A DNA stretch of 64,000 nucleotides from Humibacillus sp. DSM 29435. Lineage in GTDB: Bacteria; Actinomycetota; Actinomycetes; Actinomycetales; Dermatophilaceae. The notes beneath the pieces are model-generated. The model did no database searches and was not told the DNA's origin. It saw only the letters and a list, made by a program, of their open reading frames with translations. The stretch is taken from positions 62,001 through 126,000 of the forward strand of contig NZ_MAST01000034.1 in assembly GCF_001758225.1 (NCBI RefSeq). The letters run 5' to 3'. A program made the position numbers and the translations under genes. Numbering within the stretch: position 1 is the first letter of the stretch; every line of letters begins with the position of its first letter. Positions 44,930 through 53,801 of the stretch are shown here, in pieces.

Positions 44930-46666
44930 GAGCGACACGACGACCGGCTCGGACCCCGGGGCGTCCCGCCTGGAACCGAGAGTGAGTGCGACCAGGCCGC
45001 CGAGCAGGGCCGCGACGGCGCCCCCGAGAAACACCGTCTGCACCTGCACGACGCCCGCGCCGAGCAGTGCGTCGGTGTCGAGCGGGTTGGGCAGTCGGCG
45101 CACGGCGTCGAAGTAGCGGTTCAGCCCCACGGCCGTGAGCAGCGCCAGACCGACGACCATGCCGACCATCCGGGCCACCACCACCAGCGAGCTCGCCACT
45201 CCGTGCGCGTGCGAGGGTGAGTCTGCGAGCACGGCGTTGTTGACCGGCGCCAGGGCCAGACCCACGCCGAGCCCGACCGCGACGAGCACGACGGTCGTCG
45301 ACACGGCGTCGTCGAAGGAGGTCAGACCCCACCGCGACATGGCGACCATTCCCACCCCGGCGATGACCAACCCGCCTCCGGCCACGAGACCGTCGCCCAG
45401 GTGCCGAAGGGCCCAGCCGCCCACGACCGCCCCGACGGGCACCGCGAGCAGAAAGCGCACCAGCACGAGCGCCGCGCCGGTCTCGTCGTAGTCGTCGGTG
45501 AGGCGCGCGAGCAGCGGCACGTCGACGATGACGGCGACGAGCGCGGCTCCGACGAGAAGGCTCACGACCAGGGCCCGGATGCCGCGTCCGTGCAGCACGC
45601 CCCGGGGCACCAGCGGGTCGGCCGCCTTCGCGTGCCACCACACCGCCGCCACCAGGGCGACCAGGCCCAGCGGCAGCAGGGCGTAGCCGAGGGGCCCCAC
45701 GACCTCCTTCTCGGGGTCGGACGACGCGAACGTGAGCACGAGGGCGCCGAGCACCACGGCGATGAGCCCAGCGCCTACGAGGTCGAGGCGCCGCAGCAGG
45801 GCCCACCAGCGCGAAGCGGTGACCACGGCCAGCAGGGCGAGCGCCACCAGTGCGGTCACCCCGATCGGGGTGAGCACCCTCGACGCACCGACGAAGGGCA
45901 CGAACGGCTCACCCAGGGTCACGTCGGTGACAAGCCGGGTGGGGGCGGCGAGGGCCAGCCCACCAAGGGCGAGGCCCGCCACGGCCAGCACCCAGGCGAT
46001 GGCGGTCGCGGACCGTGATCGTGGGCGCCCGGTCGGGGCCACGGTAGGGACGGCTCGGCTGCCGAGCACGCGGATGACGGCGTACAGCACGATGCCCGCA
46101 GCGACGTTGGCCCAGAAGATCGCCCGCCAGCCCGACCACGCGAGGATGACGGCGCCCAGCACCGGGCCGAGCACCGAGCCGAGCTCTTGCACCGCCCCGA
46201 CCACACCGAGGGGCGTGCCGCGTCGCTCCGGTGGCCAGCGGTCGGCCACGAGGGCGAGGGTGGCCGGCACGAGTCCACCGCCGCCGACGCCCTGCAGCAC
46301 CCGTCCGGTGACCAGCACCGGCATCTCGACGGCGAGGGCTGTGATGCCCGACCCGATCACGAACACCACGAGACAGCCCAGCAGCACCCGGTGCCGCGGC
46401 AGCAGGTCGGCGAGCCGGCCGATGAGGGGCAGTACGGCGATGTAGCCGAGCAGGAAACCCGAGATGATCGGCGTGGCCTCCTGCAGCGCGTCGATGCCGA
46501 TGCCGACCCCCGACATCATGTCGGTGAGCGCGAGCACGACCACGTAGGTGTCGGCGGCCGCCAACGCGACGGCCGCGGAGGCGGCCGCGAGCAGGGCCAG
46601 ACGATCCCCTCCCCCGGTCGTCAGCCCGCCGGCCGGCGCCTGGACGGCGGGCTGCGGAGAGCTCAC
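44927..46666 (-). CDS. MFS efflux transporter, P55-like (DHA2 type)
   Basis: A 579-residue integral membrane protein with about 14 hydrophobic segments. Motif A is in GRLADLLPRHRVLLG, motif C in GAVQELGSVLGPVLG. A proline/arginine-rich loop (RPRSRSATA) separates the halves. It lies 2 bp downstream of a LppX/LprG-type lipoprotein gene on the same strand, the arrangement of the mycobacterial lprG-P55 (Rv1411c-Rv1410c) pair, which moves lipids to the outer envelope and affects drug resistance. That role is inferred by synteny. GTG 46666 is chosen over the long frame running back through the lipoprotein. Confidence 0.88.
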   Translation of the reverse strand: MSSPQPAVQAPAGGLTTGGGDRLALLAAASAAVALAAADTYVVVLALTDMMSGVGIGIDALQEATPIISGFLLGYIAVLPLIGRLADLLPRHRVLLGCLVVFVIGSGITALAVEMPVLVTGRVLQGVGGGGLVPATLALVADRWPPERRGTPLGVVGAVQELGSVLGPVLGAVILAWSGWRAIFWANVAAGIVLYAVIRVLGSRAVPTVAPTGRPRSRSATAIAWVLAVAGLALGGLALAAPTRLVTDVTLGEPFVPFVGASRVLTPIGVTALVALALLAVVTASRWWALLRRLDLVGAGLIAVVLGALVLTFASSDPEKEVVGPLGYALLPLGLVALVAAVWWHAKAADPLVPRGVLHGRGIRALVVSLLVGAALVAVIVDVPLLARLTDDYDETGAALVLVRFLLAVPVGAVVGGWALRHLGDGLVAGGGLVIAGVGMVAMSRWGLTSFDDAVSTTVVLVAVGLGVGLALAPVNNAVLADSPSHAHGVASSLVVVARMVGMVVGLALLTAVGLNRYFDAVRRLPNPLDTDALLGAGVVQVQTVFLGGAVAALLGGLVALTLGSRRDAPGSEPVVVSL

Positions 46667-46668
46667 GC

Positions 46669-47382
46669 TCAGGGCTTCTCGATGGTGACCGGCTCGCCGT
46701 ACTTGTCGAGCACCAGCGTGTAGGTCGCGGCGGTGCCCGCCCCGAAGAACGGGCCCTTGAGCACGACCTGGCGCAGCTGGCCGTCGTCGGTGAGGCCGTA
46801 GGTGGCCGCGAACGTGCCGTTGCGGTCGCCGATGCCGAGCAGGTCGACGACGTTCGCTCCGGGAACGGTGCCGCTGATCGTCGAGAGCACCTCGCTGCCG
46901 AGGCGCACCGGCTGGCCCTTGGTCGGGTTCGAGGTGGCGGTGAGCAGGGTGGTCAGACCCTTGTCGGTGGAGAAGAGCATGGCCGGGTCGGGTAGGCCGA
47001 ACGTCTTGGGGTCGATCTTGTTCATCCCGGGAATGAGGGGCAGCTTGGCGTAGACCTCGCCGTTCAGCGAGATCACCTCGGCATCGGCTTCGATGCCGCG
47101 AAGCCGCACCTTGAAGGTGCCCTTGAAGGCCGGCGGGTGCTGGCCGACCCCCTCCGCCGAGACGATGCCGTCGGCCCCGTCGGGCACGTCGGCACTCGTG
47201 AGTGTCAGGTGGAAAGAGGTCGCCGCGTCGGCCTTCGCCTTGGCCCCCGCCAGGCGCTGGGCGGGGCTGATCTCGGTCGACTGGCTCGGCGAGGGGGTGT
47301 CCGCCTCGCTCGAGCAGGCGCTGACGCCGACGAGGCACAGGGCCGCCAGGGTGGTCGAGACGATGCTCTTCGGCAGACGCAT
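46669..47382 (-). CDS. LppX/LprAFG-family lipoprotein (LprG-like)
   Basis: The 237-residue protein begins MRLPKSIVSTTLAALCLVGV with lipobox VSAC, so it is a probable lipoprotein. The body has SFHLTLTSADVPDGADG, FKGTFKVRLRGIEADAEVIS, GEVYAKLPLIPGMNKIDPK and YTLVLDKYGEPVTIEKP, the pattern of the LolA-like LppX_LprAFG fold that holds acylated lipids. It is first in an operon with the MFS transporter. The ATG is 7 nt after TAGCCT on the reverse strand. Confidence 0.88.
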   Translation of the reverse strand: MRLPKSIVSTTLAALCLVGVSACSSEADTPSPSQSTEISPAQRLAGAKAKADAATSFHLTLTSADVPDGADGIVSAEGVGQHPPAFKGTFKVRLRGIEADAEVISLNGEVYAKLPLIPGMNKIDPKTFGLPDPAMLFSTDKGLTTLLTATSNPTKGQPVRLGSEVLSTISGTVPGANVVDLLGIGDRNGTFAATYGLTDDGQLRQVVLKGPFFGAGTAATYTLVLDKYGEPVTIEKP

Positions 47383-47389
47383 GGTCGTC

Positions 47390-47395
47390 AGGCTA
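47390..47395 (-). promoter_or_regulatory. -10 element TAGCCT, leaderless start
   Basis: TAGCCT on the reverse strand ends 7 nt before the lipoprotein ATG at 47382. Confidence 0.5.
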
Positions 47396-47500
47396 ACCGA
47401 GGTCGACACCGACATCGCTATGCTCGCCGAACGCTCACCCCGTCGGACGGGGGCCTCAGACGAGGGGGCTCTGTCCGTTCGTACACGAAGGAGGCCGGCC

Positions 47501-48160
47501 ATGATCCTGCTCGGTATCGTCGTTCTGCTGGTCGGCGTCGGCGCCGGAGCGGTCACCTATCTGGCCACCGCGGGTCGCGACGGCACCATCGCCGTCGAGG
47601 CCCTCGGGTTCACTCGCACGGCCAGCGCGATCGAGCTGGCCGCCTACGGCCTCGCCGCCGCGCTCGTCTTCTGTATCGGCTGGGCGCTGATCTCCGCGGG
47701 GTTGCGCCGGCGTGGCCGCGTCAAGCGCGACGAGCGTGAACGCGCGCGCATCGACGAGCTCGAGCGCCGGGCCAGTGCTGATCGCGCCGAGAGCGAGCGT
47801 CGCTTCGAGGAGGCAGGGCGCCGAGACGAGGACCTGCGCCGCCGCGACGACGACCTCGGTCGCCGTGAGAAGGAGGTGTCGCTGCGCCACGACCGCCTCG
47901 ACGTCCGTGAGCAGCAGGTCGCCAGCGCAGAACAAGCCCTGGCGCACCGCCGGCAGGAGTTCGAGGAGCAGCTGAGGCCCTCGGTGGCCGACGTCGTCGC
48001 GGGTCGGGCCCAGGGCAGCGTGCACGACGGCACCGCAGAGTGGGTCGGCCCCGCCCCGGTGCCCACCGTGTCAGCCGAGACCCGTGAGATCAGCACCACG
48101 GCCTCGCCGGATGCCGTCACCGAGGAGATGCCCCGCACGAGCGGTGAACACCGCTCGTGA
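47501..48160 (+). CDS. Membrane protein with cytoplasmic coiled coil, function unknown
   Basis: A 219-residue protein with two N-terminal membrane segments (MILLGIVVLLVGVGAGAV and LAAYGLAAALVFCIGWALI). Then follows a strongly charged coiled coil of about 95 residues (REKEVSLRHDRLDVREQQVA is representative) and a disordered acidic tail. I recognise no family. The ATG follows AAGGAGG at ideal spacing, so unlike its neighbours it has a leader. Its stop overlaps the HAD gene start by 4 bp, so the two are coupled. The topology suggests a scaffold attached to the membrane. Confidence 0.75.
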   Translation: MILLGIVVLLVGVGAGAVTYLATAGRDGTIAVEALGFTRTASAIELAAYGLAAALVFCIGWALISAGLRRRGRVKRDERERARIDELERRASADRAESERRFEEAGRRDEDLRRRDDDLGRREKEVSLRHDRLDVREQQVASAEQALAHRRQEFEEQLRPSVADVVAGRAQGSVHDGTAEWVGPAPVPTVSAETREISTTASPDAVTEEMPRTSGEHRS

Positions 48161-48780
48161 CGGCCCACGCGGCCTACGTGTTCGACCTCGACGGCGTGGT
48201 TCGCGACTTCGGAGCAGGCAGCGTTGACGGCGGCATAGAGACGGAGCTCGGCCTCCCGGCGGGCAGCGTCGCCGCGACCGCGTTCCGCGATGACCTGGTC
48301 GGGCCCACCATCACCGGTCTCCAGAGCTTCGAGCAGTGGTTTGCGGCCATCTGTTCCGAGCTCGAGCAGGTCGCGGCGGATCCCGGTCGGGTGCGCTCAG
48401 CGATGCAGCGGTGGCGCGCGCACCGCGGCACACCGATCCCCCAGACGGTCGCGCGGCTGACGTCGTTGCGCGCCGAAGGGCGGCGGACCTACGCGTTCAC
48501 CAACGGCACCGACCACGTGCCGGCCGAGCTCGACCTGCTCGGTGTCAGCGAGCTGTTCGACGCCGTGCTCAACAGTGCAGACTTCGGGGTGGCCAAACCC
48601 GACCCCAGGGCGTACGCGGCCGCGCACCGCACGATCGAGCGGGGCCTCGGGCGGATCATGGCCGCTCATGAGGTGTGGTTCACCGACGACCAGGTGGCCA
48701 ACGTCGAAGCCGCTCGCGACTTCGGTTGGCACGCAGAGCTCTTCGTTCGACCGACGAGCATCCGGCGAAACCCTAGCTGA
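48157..48780 (+). CDS. HAD-superfamily hydrolase
   Basis: The 207-residue HAD phosphatase-like enzyme has motif I YVFDLDGVVRDF, motif II YAFTNGTDH (Thr position), motif III lysine in FGVAKPDPRAY and motif IV WFTDDQVANVEAA. The cap is small and helical, as in subfamily IA. The substrate is unknown. GTG 48157 overlaps the upstream stop. The last 8 bp overlap the convergent gene at 48773. Confidence 0.86.
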   Translation: MTAHAAYVFDLDGVVRDFGAGSVDGGIETELGLPAGSVAATAFRDDLVGPTITGLQSFEQWFAAICSELEQVAADPGRVRSAMQRWRAHRGTPIPQTVARLTSLRAEGRRTYAFTNGTDHVPAELDLLGVSELFDAVLNSADFGVAKPDPRAYAAAHRTIERGLGRIMAAHEVWFTDDQVANVEAARDFGWHAELFVRPTSIRRNPS

Positions 48781-50044
48781 CCCTGCTGGCCTGGGCGGTG
48801 CCGAGCGTCGGCACGACCTCTCCGGAGGAGAGCGCCCCCACGACTGCGACGGCGGGGTATCGACCGGCGTCGGCCGCGATCTGCGGCACCTCGGCGGCGG
48901 TCAGCACCGCGATGGGCCCCTTGCGCTCCACGGTGGCGGCGCCGATTCGCACCGTCAGCGCGATCTCGCCTCCGCTGTTGTCACGGGCCGTGGCCCCGGC
49001 GACCACGAACACCCGGTCGGCCGCAGACTTCGGCGGGCCCACCGTCTTGAGGAAGGTGCCCCCGGCCCAGCCCCCGTTCGCCACCCCCGGTGGGATGGCC
49101 CCCAGGCTCTGCCGGGCGCCTCGTTGCCCGGGTGGGCCGAACACGGCCAGCACCGTCGAGCCGGGCTGCGGTCCGCCGTAGGTGGCCTCGCGCAGCACCA
49201 TGACGTTGCCGCGGTCGCCCGCCGATGCCTGGCCGATGATGTCGAGCAGGGTCGAGGTGCTGCCTGGCTCTGGCTGGCCAGAGTCACGGGCGACCGCGCC
49301 GGCCAGCAGACCCACGGCTCCCGGCGTGTCGAGCTGCTCCTCGAGCTCGCGCTCCTCCTCGGCGATGACGACGGTTCGCGCGGCAGGGCTGCCGCCTCCC
49401 GGCTCGCGAGAGTCGGTCCAGGCGTACGTCGACCGCGATCGCGACCCCGTCATGACGAACGGCAGCTTCTCGGTTGTCTCGCCGCCGATCTTCGCCTTGA
49501 TGAGACCGGCCGGGTCGAACACCGGGGTGCTCACCGGGATCTTCACGTGCCGACCAGCATCATCGACGTGCAGCACCGTGCCGAAGAAGCCATCCGCCAT
49601 CAACCAATGGCCGGCCCCGGCCGGCACCGCCATCGACTGTCTGGGGATGTCTCCGCTCAGCACGACGCGGGGGCCGGAACGTCCTCTGTCGCGGATGACG
49701 GCGTACCGGCCACTCGTGAGCAGGGTGACGTAGGGGTCACCGTCGAACGACGCGGCGTACGCGGCACAGACCTCGGAGGGCAGCTCTTCCTCGGCCTTGC
49801 GGACGTCCACGTCCTCGTCGTCGCGGACGTCGCTGATGTGCTCACGCCAGGCGTCGAGCGACCGCTGGAGCAGGTCGCTGTCACCCGCGAGGCTGCCGCC
49901 GCGCGGGCCGAAGTCGGAACACGCCCTTGATGAGCTGCTCGTGGTGAGCTTCGGGTCGTCGTCGCCCGCACGCACCTTCCACGTGATGCCGCCGGCGGCC
50001 AACACCACGACAAGCCCACCGATGATCCACCAACGCCGTGACAT
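48773..50044 (-). CDS. Membrane-anchored extracytoplasmic protein, unknown function
   Basis: A 423-residue protein with an N-terminal anchor (MSRRWWIIGGLVVVLAAGGI) and an exported body. Its segments include YVTLLTSGRYAVIRD, GHWLMADGFFGTVLHVDD and the repeated VAVVGALSSGEVVP/FVVAGATARDNSGGE pattern, suggesting beta-propeller-like or sensor-like repeats. There are two cysteines early in the body (RACSDFG and SEVCAAY). I know no family. ATG 50044 precedes the anchor; the extended frame to 50248 is not coding-like. A TACGAT hexamer 33 nt upstream on the reverse strand is the probable -10. Confidence 0.75.
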   Translation of the reverse strand: MSRRWWIIGGLVVVLAAGGITWKVRAGDDDPKLTTSSSSRACSDFGPRGGSLAGDSDLLQRSLDAWREHISDVRDDEDVDVRKAEEELPSEVCAAYAASFDGDPYVTLLTSGRYAVIRDRGRSGPRVVLSGDIPRQSMAVPAGAGHWLMADGFFGTVLHVDDAGRHVKIPVSTPVFDPAGLIKAKIGGETTEKLPFVMTGSRSRSTYAWTDSREPGGGSPAARTVVIAEEERELEEQLDTPGAVGLLAGAVARDSGQPEPGSTSTLLDIIGQASAGDRGNVMVLREATYGGPQPGSTVLAVFGPPGQRGARQSLGAIPPGVANGGWAGGTFLKTVGPPKSAADRVFVVAGATARDNSGGEIALTVRIGAATVERKGPIAVLTAAEVPQIAADAGRYPAVAVVGALSSGEVVPTLGTAQASRVS

Positions 50045-50077
50045 GCGGCCCCCTGACCGGTTGTGCGATTGGGCCAC

Positions 50078-50083
50078 ATCGTA
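50078..50083 (-). promoter_or_regulatory. Probable -10 TACGAT (leadered)
   Basis: TACGAT on the reverse strand lies 33 nt before ATG 50044, leaving a short leader with a weak AGGGGG. Confidence 0.35.
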
Positions 50084-50128
50084 AGTGCTGGGCTGGGCCG
50101 CATCGGTCCCCCATCTCCGGCCACGGCT

Positions 50129-50134
50129 TACGCT
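50129..50134 (+). promoter_or_regulatory. -10 element TACGCT, leaderless start
   Basis: TACGCT ends 6 nt before GTG 50141. Confidence 0.5.
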
Positions 50135-50140
50135 GGGGCC

Positions 50141-50620
50141 GTGAGTGCCGAACCCGCCCGGCGAAAGCCGCGCCACGACAGCGTGACCCGTGAGATCGCC
50201 GCGACCCCTGAAGCGATCTTCGACGTGCTGTCCGACCCCAGCCGGCACCCCCGGCTCGACGACTCGGGCATGGTGCTGGCCAGCGTCGACGCCGAGGTGG
50301 TCACGGCATCCGGCCAGGTGTTTCGCATGGAGATGACGATGGGTGGGGTCAACCGCTACCAGACCGACAACCGCGTGTTCGTCTTCGAGCCCGGGCGCGC
50401 GATCGGTTGGAGCGTGGCCGAAGCAGGCGCCGAACCACTGGGCTGGACCTGGCGCTTCGACCTCGAGCCTTCTGCCACCGGGACACTCGTCACGCAGACC
50501 TACGACTGGTCACAGGTGACCGACACCGAGACTCTGCAGATGATCCCCTTCCCCGCTGTCCCTCGCGAGGCCCGGCTCGAGACCCTCGCCCTGCTCGCCG
50601 AGCTGGTCGAGACCCCCTGA
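50141..50620 (+). CDS. SRPBCC (START-like) family protein
   Basis: The 159-residue product has the polyketide-cyclase/START pattern: SVTREIAATPEAIFDVLSDP near the N-terminus, GMVLASVDAEVVTASGQVFR, NRVFVFEPGRAIGWSV and TLVTQTYDWSQVTDTE. These small proteins bind hydrophobic ligands in a helix-grip cavity; the ligand is unknown. It is a single gene, leaderless, ending 10 bp from the clpB stop. Confidence 0.87.
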   Translation: MSAEPARRKPRHDSVTREIAATPEAIFDVLSDPSRHPRLDDSGMVLASVDAEVVTASGQVFRMEMTMGGVNRYQTDNRVFVFEPGRAIGWSVAEAGAEPLGWTWRFDLEPSATGTLVTQTYDWSQVTDTETLQMIPFPAVPREARLETLALLAELVETP

Positions 50621-50634
50621 CCCGGCTGGGTCAG
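50617..50634. terminator. Short convergent hairpin with both stop codons
   Basis: CTGACCC and GGGTCAG enclose GGCT. The two arms contain the TGA of the SRPBCC gene and the TGA of clpB. Confidence 0.42.
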
Positions 50635-53186
50635 GCCAGAGTGAGGGTCTGACCGGTCTCGTCGAGGTCGACGGCAACCGTGCTGCCGTCGCGCACCTCG
50701 CCGGCGAGCAGCGCCCGGGCCAGCCGGTCGCCGATCTCGCGCTGCACCAGTCGCCGTAGCGGACGCGCACCGTAGGCGGGGTCGTAGCCGGTGGCCGCGA
50801 GCCAGCCGCGAGCGGCATCCGACACCTCGAGGCTGATGCGCCGGTCGCCGAGACGGGTCGCGAACTGGCGCACCTGCAGGTCGACGATGTGCGCGAGCTC
50901 GTCGCGAGTCAGGGCGTCGAAGACGACGACCTCGTCGAGCCGGTTGAGGAACTCGGGCTTGAACGTCGCGCGCACCAGCCCCAGAACCGACTCGTGGGCG
51001 GCCTCCGGCGTCAGGGTCGGGTCGGTGAGGAACTGCGAGCCGAGGTTGGAGGTGAGCACGAGGATGACGTTGCGGAAGTCGACGGTGCGACCCTGCCCGT
51101 CGGTGAGACGGCCGTCGTCGAGCACCTGAAGCAGGATGTCGAACGTCTCGGGGTGGGCCTTCTCGACCTCGTCGAGCAGCACCACCGAGTAGGGCCGGCG
51201 CCGCACGGCCTCGGTGAGCTGCCCGCCCTCCTCGTAGCCGACGTAGCCGGGAGGGGCGCCGATCAGGCGCGCCACCGAGTGCCGCTCGCTGTACTCCGAC
51301 ATGTCGATGCGCACCATGGCGCGCTCGTCGTCGAACAGGAAGTCGGCCAGGGCCTTGGCCAGCTCGGTCTTGCCGACACCGGTCGGGCCGAGGAAGAGGA
51401 ACGACCCGGTCGGGCGGTCGGGGTCGCTGACGCCCGCGCGGGTGCGGCGAACGGCATCCGACACGGCTCGCACCGCGGCGGTCTGGCCGATGAGGCGCGC
51501 GCCGATGTGCTGCTCCATGTGCAGCAGCTTCTCGGTCTCGCCCTCGAGCAGGCGACCCGCGGGGATGCCGGTCCAGGCCGAGATGACGTCGGCGATGTCG
51601 TCGCTGCCGACCTCCTCCTTGACCATCGGCTCATCGTCGTTCGAGGGGGATGCCGCTTCGCTCTCCTGGGCGGCCGCGAGCTGCTTCTCCAGCGCAGGGA
51701 TGTCGCCGTACTTGATCTTCGAGGCGCCTGCCAGGTCGCCGTCACGCTGCAGTCGGTCGGCCTGGGCGCGGAGATCGTCGATCTGGGCCTTGAGGTCACC
51801 GACGGCGTTGAGGCCGGCCTTCTCGGCCTCCCATCGCGCGTTGAGCGCGGCCAGCTCTTCGGAGCGGTCGGCGAGGTCCTTGCGCAGCCGTTCAAGACGG
51901 TCGCGCGAGGCCGCATCGGTCTCGTTCTCGAGCGCGAACTCCTCCATCTTGAGGCGGTCTACTGCGCGGCGCAGCTCGTCGATCTCGACCGGGCTGGAGT
52001 CGATCTCCATGCGCAGCCGGGAGGCGGCCTCGTCGATGAGGTCGATGGCCTTGTCGGGCAGCTGGCGCCCGGAGATGAACCGGTCGCTGAGCGTGGCCGC
52101 AGCCACCAGGGCCGCGTCGGAGATCGTCACCTTGTGGTGGGCCTCGTAGCGCTCCTTGAGCCCGCGCAGGATGGCGATGGTGTCTTCGACGGAGGGCTCA
52201 CCGACGAAGACCTGCTGGAAGCGCCGTTCGAGAGCGGCATCCTTCTCGATGTGCTTGCGGTACTCATCGAGCGTGGTGGCGCCGACGAGGCGCAGCTCAC
52301 CGCGGGCGAGCATGGGCTTGAGCATGTTGCCGGCGTCCATGGCACCCTCGCTGGCGCCCGCTCCGACGACGGTGTGGATCTCGTCGATGAAGGTGACGAC
52401 CTGGCCGTCGCTGTTCTTGATCTCCTCGAGCACGGCCTTGAGGCGCTCCTCGAACTCGCCGCGGTACTTGGCGCCGGCGATCATCGCGCCGAGGTCGAGG
52501 CTGATCAGGGTCTTGCCGCGCAGGCTCTCGGGCACGTCGCCTTCGACCATGCGCTGGGCGAGCCCCTCGACGACGGCGGTCTTGCCGACTCCGGGGTCAC
52601 CGATGAGCACGGGGTTGTTCTTGGTGCGGCGGCTGAGCACCTGCACGACCCGGCGGATCTCGGCGTCGCGACCGATGACGGGGTCGAGGCGGCCCTCGCG
52701 GGCCTGCTCGGTGAGGTCGGTGCCGTACTTCGCGAGCGCCTCGAAGGTGCCTTCGGGGTTGGCGGAGGTGACCGGGCGACCGCCACGCAGGCCCGGTATC
52801 GCCGCCTCGATGGCGTCGGCGTCGAGACCGAAACGGCCGGTGCGCGCCATCGCGAGCAGCAGGTGGTCGGTCGAGACGTACGAGTCGCCCATGGCGGTCA
52901 TGTACTGCTGCGCCTGGGTCACCGCCGCCAGGCCGGCGCGTGACAGCGCCGGCTGCTCGGCCCCGGTCACCTGGGGCAGGCTGGCCATGGCTGACTCGGC
53001 GGCCTTGGTGGCCGCCTCGACCGAGGACCCGGCGGCGGTGAGCAGCGCCGGGGTGGTCGTGCCGCTCTGGGCGGCGAGCGCCAGCAACAGGTGGGCGGGC
53101 TCGATGTTGGGGTGGTGCTTGCCGGCGGCGGTCGTCGCGGCCTGGGCAAAGGCCTCCTGGGCCCGGGTGGTCAGCTGCAGGTCCAT
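50631..53186 (-). CDS. clpB: ATP-dependent disaggregase ClpB
   Basis: The 851-residue Hsp100 chaperone rescues aggregated protein with DnaK. Domains in order: Clp-N repeats (residues 1-150), AAA1 with Walker [20 protein letters not shown] and pore loop [14 protein letters not shown], the ClpB middle coiled coil (about 400-530), AAA2 with [18 protein letters not shown], pore loop [12 protein letters not shown] and [13 protein letters not shown], and the D2-small domain ([14 protein letters not shown]). The C-terminus ends plainly. ATG 53186 gives the family N-terminus [13 protein letters not shown]. The upstream HAIR element points to HspR control. Confidence 0.97.
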   Translation of the reverse strand: MDLQLTTRAQEAFAQAATTAAGKHHPNIEPAHLLLALAAQSGTTTPALLTAAGSSVEAATKAAESAMASLPQVTGAEQPALSRAGLAAVTQAQQYMTAMGDSYVSTDHLLLAMARTGRFGLDADAIEAAIPGLRGGRPVTSANPEGTFEALAKYGTDLTEQAREGRLDPVIGRDAEIRRVVQVLSRRTKNNPVLIGDPGVGKTAVVEGLAQRMVEGDVPESLRGKTLISLDLGAMIAGAKYRGEFEERLKAVLEEIKNSDGQVVTFIDEIHTVVGAGASEGAMDAGNMLKPMLARGELRLVGATTLDEYRKHIEKDAALERRFQQVFVGEPSVEDTIAILRGLKERYEAHHKVTISDAALVAAATLSDRFISGRQLPDKAIDLIDEAASRLRMEIDSSPVEIDELRRAVDRLKMEEFALENETDAASRDRLERLRKDLADRSEELAALNARWEAEKAGLNAVGDLKAQIDDLRAQADRLQRDGDLAGASKIKYGDIPALEKQLAAAQESEAASPSNDDEPMVKEEVGSDDIADVISAWTGIPAGRLLEGETEKLLHMEQHIGARLIGQTAAVRAVSDAVRRTRAGVSDPDRPTGSFLFLGPTGVGKTELAKALADFLFDDERAMVRIDMSEYSERHSVARLIGAPPGYVGYEEGGQLTEAVRRRPYSVVLLDEVEKAHPETFDILLQVLDDGRLTDGQGRTVDFRNVILVLTSNLGSQFLTDPTLTPEAAHESVLGLVRATFKPEFLNRLDEVVVFDALTRDELAHIVDLQVRQFATRLGDRRISLEVSDAARGWLAATGYDPAYGARPLRRLVQREIGDRLARALLAGEVRDGSTVAVDLDETGQTLTLA

Positions 53187-53243
53187 GAGCGCCTGATGCC
53201 TTTCTGTCGGCGTAACGGGGTCATTAGCGGCAACCCGATCAAG

Positions 53244-53264
53244 GTTGAGTCTATTCCGCTCAAG
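53244..53264 (-). promoter_or_regulatory. HAIR element, HspR operator of clpB
   Basis: On the reverse strand CTTGAGC-N7-ACTCAAC matches the HspR-associated inverted repeat CTTGAGT-N7-ACTCAAG with one change per outer position. It lies about 60 bp upstream of the clpB ATG. An HspR gene is present at 61325-61759 in this window. Confidence 0.82.
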
Positions 53265-53463
53265 TCTGTGATGGCCAGCGCCCGAACCCCCACCACGCGC
53301 ACTACCTGCCATGGCCGCTTGTGTCACCCCCGAAGACCTCGTCGCGCGCCTGCACGCCAGCCACGATGGGCACGTCCGGAGCACGACGCCTCGGACAGCG
53401 GGCGGCTCACCCAGCGCCCACAGACAGGAACAACCCACCAGCACCAACCGAAGGAGAACACCC

Positions 53464-53745
53464 ATGAGCACCACAGCTATCGCCCCGGCGACGCGCCAGC
53501 GCGCCACCGCCGGGGCCACCCTCATGTCCGTCCTGCTGGTCGCCGTCGTCGCGGGTCAGGCCGTGGGTCCGATGCTGGTGCGCACGCTGCGCATCGACGG
53601 GGGCACCGCCGAGAAGATCGCGCGCGCCGTCGACTTCCTCGGCTCGGTCCCGTGGTGGGCCCTGCTCATCATCGGTGGCGGCGTCGCCGGTACCCTGCTT
53701 CGCCTCGTCATCCGTTACGGGTGGCGCTACGCGGCGGCGTGGTGA
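53464..53745 (+). CDS. Putative circular bacteriocin precursor
   Basis: The 93-residue hydrophobic peptide has a basic N-terminus ([19 protein letters not shown]), a hydrophobic segment ([18 protein letters not shown]), then [39 protein letters not shown] and a C-terminus ending WRYAAAW. The LV-x-GTAEK pattern resembles carnocyclin A (LVAYGIAQGTAEKVVSLINA), and a terminal Trp occurs in enterocin AS-48 and uberolysin, whose ends are joined. A mature ring of about 55 residues from Leu38 or Val39 to Trp93 is possible. ATG 53464 follows AAGGAGAA. It heads an operon of membrane and ABC proteins including a SpoIIM/DUF95 type. An ordinary small membrane protein is the alternative. Confidence 0.58.
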   Translation: MSTTAIAPATRQRATAGATLMSVLLVAVVAGQAVGPMLVRTLRIDGGTAEKIARAVDFLGSVPWWALLIIGGGVAGTLLRLVIRYGWRYAAAW

Positions 53746-53801
53746 CCACCAGCCACCGCGCTTCGCCAAGACGAGACTGACGTGAAGAAGGGGTGCCGCA
53801 G

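Noticed and set aside
50889-52943. 684-residue plus-strand open frame
   Set aside because: It is antisense to clpB.
53311-53463. N-terminal extension of the bacteriocin-like peptide from ATG 53311
   Set aside because: The added 51 residues are hydrophilic and non-coding in character, and the strong Shine-Dalgarno sequence supports 53464.
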